Shown: positions 1 through 6,627, counted from the first letter of the stretch. The stretch: DNA of 11,972 bases from an uncultured Collinsella sp. (GCA_900542965.1 UQPY01000063.1:1-11972); one strand, 5' to 3'. Made by a program: numbers and translations. The notes: a model not told the origin generated them from the letters alone.

Positions 1-18
1 GATGTGTATAAGAGACAG
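1..18. other. Nextera/Tn5 mosaic-end adapter remnant
   Basis: The first 18 bases, GATGTGTATAAGAGACAG, are the Tn5 mosaic end used in Nextera library preparation, lacking only the first base. They are not genomic. Read in the minus frame of the neighbouring gene they add the false residues LSLIHI, and on the plus strand they give the false protein starts MCIRDR and MYKRQ, which are well-known adapter translations. Confidence 0.97.
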
Positions 19-1029
19 GGTCGGTGCTGCGGGTGCGGGGGCTGGGGCCGCTGCGGGTGCCGAAGCCGGTGCCGGTGCGGGAATTTGTTCGCAAGCAGAG
101 GTGGGCACGGATTTGATGACGGGTGCGGGCTCTGGCGTCGCTTCCGGCTTGATCGTGGAATCTGCGGGCTCCACGGTGGCGGGCGCGTCTGCAGCTGCAG
201 TTTCAACCTCAACCTGCGTCGCGTTCTCGTCCTCGACGCTCGACTTTGCCTCGATGGGCGTGGACGCCATGGTGGTGATGCCGGCGTTGGCGTTCTCGGG
301 GTCATAGACGACCGTGAGTGAGATGGCAGGCTGCGGTGCCTCGGGCTCCGATGCCGCCTCGGTAGCGTCCTGTTCTGCGGGCTCTTCGGGCTGATCGTCC
401 TCGGCCTCGTCGCCAAAGACATCGCTGTTTTGGAGCGCAGGCGCCTCAGGTTGGCTAGCGGCTTCTTCGGGTGTCGACTTGGGAGCCTCGTTGAGCTCCG
501 TAGTGGCTTCCTGCTCGGATATGACTTTGGGATCGGTCGTGGCAGTGATTTCGGTTTCGGCTTCTGCTGTTACCTCAATAGCGGCTTCGATCTCGGGCTC
601 GGGCTCGGGCTCCGGAGCGACTTCGGCCACGGGCTCGGGCTCGGGACGCTTAACGTGCTTGGGACGCACGGCCTTGAGGTCCTTCTCGCCGCGTTTTTTC
701 TTTTTGTAGGACTGCTTGGCTCCCTTGGCTGCCTTGGGCTTGTCCTCGCCCTTGGCAAGGGCGGCATCCCAGGCCTCGTTGGCGATGACAGTGGCATACA
801 GGCGACCGCCCTTAAAGACGGTCAGCTTAATGCAGTCGTCGAGCTCCTCGAGCAGCTCGCGCGTGGACTCGAAGCCCAGGTCATAAGCGGCCATGTCACC
901 AGCGGCGAGTGCCTCCTCGACCTGCGTCATAAACGTTTGCTTGCCGCATCCGATTGCATCGCGCAGCAGGCGATACAGATAGATGTGGTTGCCCAGCGAA
1001 AGCGTGGGCCTAACTATTGTCTTGCTCAT
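1..1029 (-). CDS. Hypothetical protein with Pro/Glu/Ala-rich tail, 3' end missing
   Basis: The frame is open from ATG at 1029 to the window edge, giving about 337 genuine residues; the last six codons are adapter. The start is set by a GAGGAG ribosome binding site at 1037-1042, 7 nt away. Residues 1-92 look like a folded domain beginning MSKTIVRPTLSLGNHIYLYR and holding the conserved-looking stretch FKGGRLYATVIANEAWDAAL. Residues 93-128 are rich in Lys and Arg. From 129 on the chain is low-complexity: first Pro-Glu repeats, then mixed acidic and Ala, then Ala-Pro repeats. No signal peptide or membrane segment is visible, so it is probably cytoplasmic. A basic patch between a small domain and a long acidic disordered tail could suit nucleic-acid or protein binding, but I do not recognise the family. 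A weak -10-like TAAGAT lies on the minus strand at 1058-1063. Confidence 0.8.
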   Translation of the reverse strand, partial: MSKTIVRPTLSLGNHIYLYRLLRDAIGCGKQTFMTQVEEALAAGDMAAYDLGFESTRELLEELDDCIKLTVFKGGRLYATVIANEAWDAALAKGEDKPKAAKGAKQSYKKKKRGEKDLKAVRPKHVKRPEPEPVAEVAPEPEPEPEIEAAIEVTAEAETEITATTDPKVISEQEATTELNEAPKSTPEEAASQPEAPALQNSDVFGDEAEDDQPEEPAEQDATEAASEPEAPQPAISLTVVYDPENANAGITTMASTPIEAKSSVEDENATQVEVETAAADAPATVEPADSTIKPEATPEPAPVIKSVPTSACEQIPAPAPASAPAAAPAPAPAAPTLSLIHI

Positions 1030-1100
1030 GGCAAATCTCCTCTTTACACACCAAAGCATCTTACCATCGCACGGGGCTTGCCATCTCGTCGCCCAAGGCA

Positions 1101-1133
1101 AACGGGCGCGACCGTTGCCGGTTCGCGCCCGTT
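1101..1133 (-). terminator. Probable rho-independent terminator after the 2112-1168 gene
   Basis: An 11-bp perfect inverted repeat (AACGGGCGCGA at 1101-1111 and TCGCGCCCGTT at 1123-1133) with an 11-nt loop starts 35 nt beyond the minus-strand stop at 1168. The following minus-strand bases are only moderately T-rich (TTTGCCTT), so it is a weaker terminator than the others in this window. It sits between two genes of the same strand and separates them. Confidence 0.6.
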
Positions 1134-1167
1134 ATGCAGGTCGGTTATCTATGAGAGGCAAACGCGC

Positions 1168-2112
1168 TTAGTTGCCCGACGTCGTGCCTTGGCTCGAGCT
1201 GTCAGATGCCGTGCCGGACGCGGTTCCGCCCGAGCTGTTAGTGCTGCTGTTGTCGGTAGATCCCGTGCCCGATGTATTGCCGCTCGTCTGGTCGCCCGTG
1301 CTCGGTTGAGAGCCGTCAGTCGTTTGGCTTGAGTCGGTTGTGCCGGATTGCGTACCGCTGTTGTTCACAGAGGAATCGGTGTCCTGCGACTGATCGGGGG
1401 TGTTCGAGGACGAGTCGGTGGATGTGGAGGTGCCCTGCGGGTCGTCCTGCTGGCCTTGCGATTGACCGGAGCTATCCGCGTCGTGCTCGGTCGTATGCGA
1501 CGAAAGGATTGGCTCGGGGCGCTCACCCAGACCCTCACCGGCGGTGGTGATAAGGATGGCACCGGCGCAGGCGATGACCGCGACAATGGCGATGGCGATC
1601 GAGAAGACGATGACCTTCTTTTGCGTCTGACTGCGCTCTGCCGCGGCCTTGGCGCGCAGGCTGTTAGGGGCGACGCGCGCTGTGGTCGCGCGTCCCGCAA
1701 CCTGGCGCATTTCCTGCGTGGTCGCGGCGCCACCTAGGTGCTCCTCGACATCGGGCTCAACGGGCTCGTAGGCGCCGGCAGGGTAGTCGACAGCGGCATG
1801 CGTGCCCTTGATTGCTTCGGCGCTCGCAGAGATAAAGTGGCGGTAGACCTGCGAGGACACAACGGTGATGACCGAGCTCACGGCGGCGCCGATCACCGAT
1901 CCGGCGATACCGATCTTGGAGGCAAGCGCGACGCTCGTGGCAGCAGCTGCGGCGCCGGCGATGATCTGGGGAATGGAAATGTCATCGAACAGGCCCTTTT
2001 TGGGCGCGATGGCCATGGTCTGTCCGATGGAATGGTTCTCGTGCACGCCGTTGTTGAGCGATGCCGGCGTCATGACGCGCGTGCGCGGCGCGTCGGTGTA
2101 CTTGGTTGTCAT
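1168..2112 (-). CDS. Membrane-anchored hypothetical protein with Ser/Thr/Gly/Asp-rich tail
   Basis: This encodes 314 residues. The start is ATG at 2112 (MTTKYTDAPR) because a strong GGGAGGA site lies at 2119-2125; an upstream in-frame ATG at 2148 lacks that support. Residues 48-88 form a long Ala/Gly/Val-rich hydrophobic stretch with small residues, possibly a hairpin membrane insertion or glycine-rich amphipathic region. Residues 90-166 are hydrophilic. Residues 167-190 (after a Lys-Lys) form a clear transmembrane helix. Residues from about 205 to the end are a low-complexity tail of Ser, Thr, Gly, Asp, Asn and Gln. With the basic residues before the helix, the positive-inside rule puts the N-terminal part inside and the tail outside, where it could thread through or lie in the cell wall. 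No LPxTG sorting motif is present. Function unknown. Confidence 0.85.
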   Translation of the reverse strand: MTTKYTDAPRTRVMTPASLNNGVHENHSIGQTMAIAPKKGLFDDISIPQIIAGAAAAATSVALASKIGIAGSVIGAAVSSVITVVSSQVYRHFISASAEAIKGTHAAVDYPAGAYEPVEPDVEEHLGGAATTQEMRQVAGRATTARVAPNSLRAKAAAERSQTQKKVIVFSIAIAIVAVIACAGAILITTAGEGLGERPEPILSSHTTEHDADSSGQSQGQQDDPQGTSTSTDSSSNTPDQSQDTDSSVNNSGTQSGTTDSSQTTDGSQPSTGDQTSGNTSGTGSTDNSSTNSSGGTASGTASDSSSQGTTSGN

Positions 2113-2188
2113 ACGGGGTCCTCCCGGCGTAAATCTGCTTCGTTTCATTCAGCCATCAGGGTACCCACCAGATGTGAATCGTACGTGA

Positions 2189-2216
2189 CATTTAGCAGAT
2201 ACCATCAACTCATCAA
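2189..2216 (-). promoter_or_regulatory. Possible promoter for the 2112-1168 gene
   Basis: On the minus strand, TTGATG (2216-2211) and TAAATG (2194-2189) are 16 nt apart and lie about 77 nt upstream of the ATG at 2112. Both are imperfect matches to -35 and -10 boxes, so this is a candidate only. Confidence 0.3.
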
Positions 2217-2287
2217 GGGGGGCTTGCTGTCTTTGGTGCAATAGCTTGATGCTAAACTGGATTTACGATTGCGAGGTGGTTTACGTG

Positions 2288-2527
2288 ATGTACCCGTATA
2301 TGACATTCGAAGACGGTACCGAGGTCGTTCATTCTGACCTGATTGCAGATGAGGATATCGAAAAGGTTGTCGTGCATTTTGAACGACCGACGGCAGAGGG
2401 CTTCGACTCCGCTCGCTGTGAGTTGCCTTCCTGTTCGTGGACTGACTGGGAAGGGCATTTTACTCAGAGTGAAAAACGAGCTTTCGAAGAGTGTTTGAGC
2501 AAATCATTTAGATTAGTTCGAGTTTAG
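2288..2527 (+). CDS. Small hypothetical protein (79 aa), MYPYMTFEDGTEVVHS type
   Basis: The preferred start is ATG at 2288 because GAGGTGG at 2273-2279 lies 8 nt upstream; the reading frame is open to an ATG at 2246 but those codons overlap the ribosome binding site. The 79-residue product is acidic and soluble, with no signal peptide or membrane helix. It begins MYPYMTFEDGTEVVHS and has VVVHFERP and FDSARCELP in the middle. From memory, small proteins with this kind of start and a FERPxxxGFDSARC segment occur as unnamed proteins in many gut Firmicutes, often in accessory regions; I could not check this. It lies at the left edge of the AT-rich block, on the same strand as the operon that starts 79 nt later, and may or may not be cotranscribed. 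Function unknown. Confidence 0.72.
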   Translation: MYPYMTFEDGTEVVHSDLIADEDIEKVVVHFERPTAEGFDSARCELPSCSWTDWEGHFTQSEKRAFEECLSKSFRLVRV

Positions 2528-2606
2528 TTCGAATAAAGAAGCCGAATGCGATGACCTAAAGCGTATGCATTTTTAGTATTAGATGCGTATGAAATGGAGG
2601 ATGTGA

Positions 2607-2888
2607 ATGGATGAGCTAATAGACTTTAAAAAACGATTTCTCAAGAATGGCGAGCTGGTTTCAATTCCAAAAAAGGAAAGCTATAAAAGAATCATGCTGC
2701 TATGGGCCGTCTCTTTCTTTGAATTAAATACAAGTTATACGGAGCTTCAGGTTAATCGTGTGCTGTCACAGCTCTATCCTGATTATGCCGTGTTGAGGCG
2801 GTACTTGGTTGATTATGGATTCCTATTAAGGGATGAACGAGGCCTGAAATACGAGGTTAATCGTGATGTTCACGGTATTGAGAGCTAG
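2607..2888 (+). CDS. DUF2087 domain protein, putative winged-helix regulator
   Basis: This 93-residue protein starts at ATG 2607, 6 nt after GGAGG (2596-2600). Residues from about 17 to 85 match my knowledge of the DUF2087 family (PF09860): a basic segment, then a helix, then YTELQVNRVLSQLYPDYAVL, then RRYLVDYGFLLRDERG followed by a short beta-like end. That helix-turn-helix-wing layout is usually found in, or fused to, transcription regulators, so a DNA-binding or regulatory role is likely but not shown. It is the first gene of a tight operon: its last 23 nt overlap the next gene, the MFS exporter, so the two are probably translationally coupled. In this context it may control the peptide operon or take part in substrate recognition; the first is the simpler reading. 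Confidence 0.82.
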   Translation: MDELIDFKKRFLKNGELVSIPKKESYKRIMLLWAVSFFELNTSYTELQVNRVLSQLYPDYAVLRRYLVDYGFLLRDERGLKYEVNRDVHGIES

Positions 2889-4050
2889 CCATCCGGTTCG
2901 GGTCCTATATATTGCTAGAGGGATAAGCGAAATAGGCAATTGGTGTGCGAATATTGCTTTGCCAATGCTGATTTACGAGGTAACTCACGATGTTTCTGCA
3001 ACTGCTTTGATGGTCTGCTGCAGATTTGCCCCCTCTCTGTTTTCAGTTTCGCTCGCGCAGCTGCCTCAGAAGATGGGTATCGGGACACTGCAGGCCATGA
3101 GATTGGCAGACTTAATTCGCGCGGGATTATTCGTTTGCTATATTTTTGTTGATAGTAAATGGAGTATGTTTGCTATTACGTGCGCGGTATCGCTTTGCCG
3201 AACGGTTGAAATGCCCTGCTTTTACTCGTTGTTAAGAGCCAATACGAATAGTATCAATCGCGACGTAATTAATAATTCGTTTGGGTTTCTGCAGAATTTG
3301 ATGATGGTTCTGGGGCCAGTTGCCGGCGGTTTTGTTGTCGCTCAATTTGGGGCGGAGGCTGTTCTTGCATTAGACGCGCTTTCTTTTGCCGCGTCGTTCT
3401 GGTTGCTGCGAGATGTTCCGTCGGTTATCGAGGTTAATGATAAAGAGGGGATAAGCAAAAATGAAAAAAACAGGACTGCATTTAGTGATCTTAGCGCGAA
3501 GCACTTGGCAATTGGTTTCCTATTAATCGATATTTCTAGTGGCGTGGCATTCGGCTCTCTGAATTCTCTTTTGCCAGCTATAGCGCAATTGCAATTTGAC
3601 TCGTCATCGATACAATATGGATTCCTTCAGAGTAGTCTTACAATCGGACTGTTGTTCGGAAATACAATATATGGTCGTTTAATTAGTGGTTCCGATTGCG
3701 TTAAATCATATTGTTTTGTGACGTATCTTGCGCTCGGTGCGTATCTGGCGTTTGGCTATCGTTATGCGTCTGGGATATCGTTTATTTTCCTTTTTATCGT
3801 CGGTGCCGGAAACGCCATTCAAGATGTGCTTCTCATAACATCGCTGCAGGATTTGGCGAGAGACGAATCTGAATCGATAAGCCTGTTTTCAATTAGGGAG
3901 TCTTTGCAATCGGTTGCTGTTGTTATTTCAACACTCCTTGTTTCGCTGTTCACGAGCACCGCGATGTTCTCAATTCTCGTTACAGGACTTGGTGTATTTT
4001 CAATTATGATGGTAGCTGCGTTTCAATTGAATTATTTGCGAAAGATGTGA
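2866..4050 (+). CDS. MFS transporter, MFS_3/EntS-like exporter
   Basis: About 394 residues with 10-12 hydrophobic membrane helices. ATG at 2866 is chosen, 8 nt after GAGGT (2853-2857); a GTG one codon earlier (2863) is also possible. Family-typical stretches are the first helix (VRVLYIARGISEIGNW), the loop with QKMGIGTLQAMRLADLIRAG after helix 2-3, and NNSFGFLQNLMMVLGPVAGG in helix 5, which resembles the GPxxGG region of MFS_3 proteins such as the enterobactin exporter EntS. Transport is thus probably proton-driven export of a small molecule or short peptide. It overlaps the DUF2087 gene and precedes a radical SAM gene, which makes the modified product of that enzyme the obvious cargo, by inference. 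An alternative is self-resistance to another compound. The stop TGA (4048-4050) overlaps a GTG at 4047, a point relevant to the next gene's start. Confidence 0.88.
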   Translation: MFTVLRASHPVRVLYIARGISEIGNWCANIALPMLIYEVTHDVSATALMVCCRFAPSLFSVSLAQLPQKMGIGTLQAMRLADLIRAGLFVCYIFVDSKWSMFAITCAVSLCRTVEMPCFYSLLRANTNSINRDVINNSFGFLQNLMMVLGPVAGGFVVAQFGAEAVLALDALSFAASFWLLRDVPSVIEVNDKEGISKNEKNRTAFSDLSAKHLAIGFLLIDISSGVAFGSLNSLLPAIAQLQFDSSSIQYGFLQSSLTIGLLFGNTIYGRLISGSDCVKSYCFVTYLALGAYLAFGYRYASGISFIFLFIVGAGNAIQDVLLITSLQDLARDESESISLFSIRESLQSVAVVISTLLVSLFTSTAMFSILVTGLGVFSIMMVAAFQLNYLRKM

Positions 4051-4099
4051 CGTTGATATACCTAAAACGCTTTTAGTATTTCCACCAGGATGGAGTCCA
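4031..4099 (+). other. Coding-like extension upstream of the radical SAM start
   Basis: These codons are in the radical SAM frame, between an in-frame TGA (4028-4030) and the GTG at 4100. The part from 4061 reads PKTLLVFPPGWSP and looks like the usual first beta strand and PP motif of B12-type radical SAM proteins. No ATG, GTG or TTG is present. One extra A in the AAAA run at 4064-4067 would join this frame to GTG 4047, which overlaps the exporter stop as GTGA. A non-standard ATA start at 4058 is another option. Confidence 0.55.
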
Positions 4100-6379
4100 G
4101 TGGGGCCGTATCTTGCCTTGCCTGTTTTGAAGTCATATCTTCAAGAGGTTGAACAATATAAAGTTGACATTGTTGACTTAAACGTGGAATTTTACGATGA
4201 CCTCCTATCTTTTAGACATGTCGAAGAGTGCTGTAAAAGGTATCGGGAATCAAAGGATTCGTTTAGTTCGAATGTTCAATTAACAATCGAGTTGATACAA
4301 AAGTCAGCACTTAATGTTGACGAGGCAAAAGATATTTTCAGATCGAAGAGATACTTTAATCTAAAAGAAAGACAATATGCTGAAAACATTTTTAGAAATG
4401 CACTCTATATCATAAATCACGTCTCGTATGGAGTTAAATACACGTTCAACTCCATAGATCTGCCCTATGATTATTATTCGACACCAGAAATAATGAAATC
4501 GCTTGCGGATACCTTGCATAATCCGTTTATTTCCTTCTATGAAACTGCCTTTCTTAAGCGTATTCAGAGGGAAAAAATTGAGTTTATTGGGATTTCGGTG
4601 AGCGGCTGTTTCCAATTGATTTCTGCAGTTACGTTAGCGAAACTGATTAAAGAAGAATGTCCATCTGTTAAACACGTCTCATTGGGCGGCAATTACATTA
4701 CTCGTTTAGCAGATGACTGCATGAAAGAATGGCATCCCTTTTTTGAATACATTGATTCGATAATGATGTATGACGGCGAAGAGCCGCTTGCACGTCTTCT
4801 TGAGGCTCTTGACTCCGGTGATGACAATCTCGACTGTGTTCCAAACCTTTGCCATGCTAAAGGTGGAAAGATATATAAAAACCATCGGATTGAGCAAACA
4901 TTTATCAACGATACAGTTCCCGATTTCGATGGCTTCGCCCTTTCTAAATACTTCATGCCTGAGTTAATATTGCCGGTTTATTCCTCTAGGCAGTGTTTTA
5001 ATCATTGCGCCTTCTGCACCATTCCCGGTGCTACCGGTGGTTGTTACCGAAAGATGCCTATATCGAGAGTATTTGAAATAATGTGTCGGTTAAATGAAAA
5101 ATACGGCACGAGAGTTTTCTCTTTTGTGGATGAAACATTCGAAGGCAAAAGAATGGAGCAACTCGCGGATGAAATAAACGCATCGGGAAAAACGTTTTTC
5201 TGGCATGGAGAAACGAGGTTCTCTCCAACCCTAAGTACAGACGTTTTCAACAAGATATACCAAAGTGGATGTAGGCAGATTCAGTTTGGCCTCGAGTCAT
5301 ACAACCAAAGAGTTCTTGATCTAATGAAGAAGAACACGAGAGTTGATTGGATTGATCGCAATATCCATGATTGTCTCAATGCGGGTATTCCTGTTCATCT
5401 ATTCTTTATGATTGGCTTTCCGACCGAAACTAAAGAAGAGGCTCTGAACACCTTAGCTTATACAGAGAATGTTTTGAATTATTCAAAACAGGTATGTGGT
5501 GTTCCATATTCCACGAGAGGATTTACGAATTTTGGTCTCGTTATGGGGTCGGATGTTTGGAATCATCCCGATAAGTATGGTGTCTCTGTAATGCCGAAGT
5601 CCCAATATGAGGATTTGCGCCTCGAAGTGGATTATGTTTCAGGCACTGGTTTAACTTTAAATGAAGCAAAATCCTTATCTGATGAGCATCATATTGATTT
5701 TTATATGCAAGAGGTCATAAACGGTAGCGACACAATTGACTTGCCCCAGCGGCTTCATATTTCAGAGGTGACCTGGATCCTAGATTCTATTCACGCTGTC
5801 AGGTATAAGGGACATTTGACCAAAGTAAAGCGACGGCTAACTAGTCTAAATCCAGCTGATCGAATCTGGCTGGATTCCAAGACCTCTGTCGTGCTCGTTG
5901 AGCCATTTGCCTACTTCTATAATTCTGAATACCATCATGTCTATGCTGTTTCCCAGTTGGTATACCTTAAGTTGGCCCGTTTATTGGAGGCCGATTGTAG
6001 CATTTCTCTTATCCTTGATCAGGGCGACCTCGAGCTGACAAGGGCGATAGAAGAACTGTTGCATTATGGATTGCTGAATACAAATATCGATGCCGATTAT
6101 GTAATGCACGATAATGGTTTTCAATTGGTTAAAAGTTCGTTTGCGAAAGAAGTCGGACGCTCAAAAGAGGGGTTAAGAGTACTGCTGAGTTGTGCCACCC
6201 ATAGAATGTGTGCGGTTAATGATTTTTCGTTCGCTTTGCTTTCGTTGTTTGAAAAGCCGATTACTAAGAACGAGGTGCGCGACATTTTGAAAAAAGAGGG
6301 ACTATCGGCAAACGAGGAGCAATTAAACAAGTTGGTTGATAATTGCATGAAAGCAGATATACTACAATTGATTAGATAG
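4100..6379 (+). CDS. B12-binding-domain radical SAM protein, putative peptide-modifying enzyme
   Basis: From the first canonical start, GTG 4100, this gives 759 residues. Residues 1 to about 240 resemble a cobalamin-binding Rossmann-like domain (IEFIGISVSGCFQLISAVTL, HVSLGG, MMYDGEEPLARLLEAL), without a DxHxxG motif. The radical SAM core follows, with the CxxxCxxC iron-sulfur motif at C299, C303 and C306, then SFVDETF and FGLESYNQRVLDLMKKN. The C-terminal 200 or so residues contain two stretches that look like winged helices. Enzymes of this architecture often carry out radical methylation or other C-H chemistry; the exact reaction cannot be read here. A 36-residue peptide gene starts 13 nt after the stop, suggesting peptide modification. 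The true N terminus is uncertain: the upstream in-frame codons encode LLVFPPGWSPVGPYLALP, typical of this family, but have no ATG, GTG or TTG back to the stop at 4028. GGAG at 4092-4095 could serve GTG 4100. Confidence 0.87.
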   Translation: MGPYLALPVLKSYLQEVEQYKVDIVDLNVEFYDDLLSFRHVEECCKRYRESKDSFSSNVQLTIELIQKSALNVDEAKDIFRSKRYFNLKERQYAENIFRNALYIINHVSYGVKYTFNSIDLPYDYYSTPEIMKSLADTLHNPFISFYETAFLKRIQREKIEFIGISVSGCFQLISAVTLAKLIKEECPSVKHVSLGGNYITRLADDCMKEWHPFFEYIDSIMMYDGEEPLARLLEALDSGDDNLDCVPNLCHAKGGKIYKNHRIEQTFINDTVPDFDGFALSKYFMPELILPVYSSRQCFNHCAFCTIPGATGGCYRKMPISRVFEIMCRLNEKYGTRVFSFVDETFEGKRMEQLADEINASGKTFFWHGETRFSPTLSTDVFNKIYQSGCRQIQFGLESYNQRVLDLMKKNTRVDWIDRNIHDCLNAGIPVHLFFMIGFPTETKEEALNTLAYTENVLNYSKQVCGVPYSTRGFTNFGLVMGSDVWNHPDKYGVSVMPKSQYEDLRLEVDYVSGTGLTLNEAKSLSDEHHIDFYMQEVINGSDTIDLPQRLHISEVTWILDSIHAVRYKGHLTKVKRRLTSLNPADRIWLDSKTSVVLVEPFAYFYNSEYHHVYAVSQLVYLKLARLLEADCSISLILDQGDLELTRAIEELLHYGLLNTNIDADYVMHDNGFQLVKSSFAKEVGRSKEGLRVLLSCATHRMCAVNDFSFALLSLFEKPITKNEVRDILKKEGLSANEEQLNKLVDNCMKADILQLIR

Positions 6380-6392
6380 AGGAGGTTTCTGC

Positions 6393-6503
6393 ATGGACGT
6401 TATTAACAAAGATCTCTTGGAGCAACTGAAAGAGTTTCAGGAAGAGGGCGTCGTGGTGGAAGTGTTCGACTTTGAGGACTACATGGATAAATTCTGCCAT
6501 TAG
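6393..6503 (+). CDS. 36-residue acidic peptide, candidate RiPP precursor
   Basis: ATG at 6393 follows an ideal AGGAGG (6380-6385) by 7 nt, and starts 13 nt after the radical SAM stop. The product is 36 residues: starts MDVINKDLLEQLKEFQEEG, then a valine-rich VVVEVF segment, and ends FEDYMDKFCH. I count 11 Asp/Glu against 3 Lys, so it is strongly acidic, like many RiPP leader regions. The N-terminal half is likely helical (leucines and glutamates spaced as in an amphipathic helix); the C-terminal part holds the reactive residues Tyr, Met, Cys and His, with a single Cys next to last. No GG cleavage site or signal peptide is obvious. Position, ribosome binding site and the terminator 25 nt later argue that it is translated. 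The precursor role is inference; it might instead be a small partner or regulatory peptide. I do not recognise the family. Confidence 0.75.
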   Translation: MDVINKDLLEQLKEFQEEGVVVEVFDFEDYMDKFCH

Positions 6504-6527
6504 TTTCGGAATTTACTCGCCTCGCTT

Positions 6528-6561
6528 AAAGGAGAAGTCGATTATCGATTTCTCCTTTTTT
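6528..6561 (+). terminator. Strong rho-independent terminator of the radical SAM/peptide operon
   Basis: AAAGGAGAA (6528-6536) pairs with TTCTCCTTT (6550-6558), and the stem continues inward through GTCGA/TCGAT, including one G-U pair, to a 3-nt loop, for about 14 base pairs. A run of six T ends at 6561. It begins 25 nt after the peptide stop and closes the operon. Confidence 0.93.
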
Positions 6562-6601
6562 AATTAAAGATATTTTTGAAATACATGCTTTTAGCACAGG
6601 T

Positions 6602-6627
6602 TGGCCTCTCAGTAAACTGGGAGGTTG
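6602..6627 (+). other. Second hairpin in the gap before nadE
   Basis: CCTCTCAG (6605-6612) pairs with CTGGGAGG (6617-6624) around a TAAA loop, with one G-U pair inside and further G-U pairs outside. It is followed by TTGCTTTGG, which is only weakly T-rich. It could be a backup terminator, the original terminator of a gene lost at this boundary, or part of the nadE leader. The rest of 6562-6691 shows no gene. Confidence 0.45.

Noticed and set aside
2..321. Plus-strand reading frames starting MCIRDR and MYKRQ
   Set aside because: Their starts are inside the sequencing adapter, and the rest is antisense of the minus-strand Ala/Pro/Glu-rich tail.
430..1332. Plus-strand 300-residue reading frame
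   Set aside because: It lies opposite the two minus-strand genes, spans the end of one and the start of another plus the hairpin between them, and is kept open by GC-rich low-complexity sequence.
1191..1480. Tandem repeats or CRISPR-like array in the Ser/Thr/Gly coding region
   Set aside because: The repeated look comes from low-complexity codons; there is no fixed repeat unit or spacer length.
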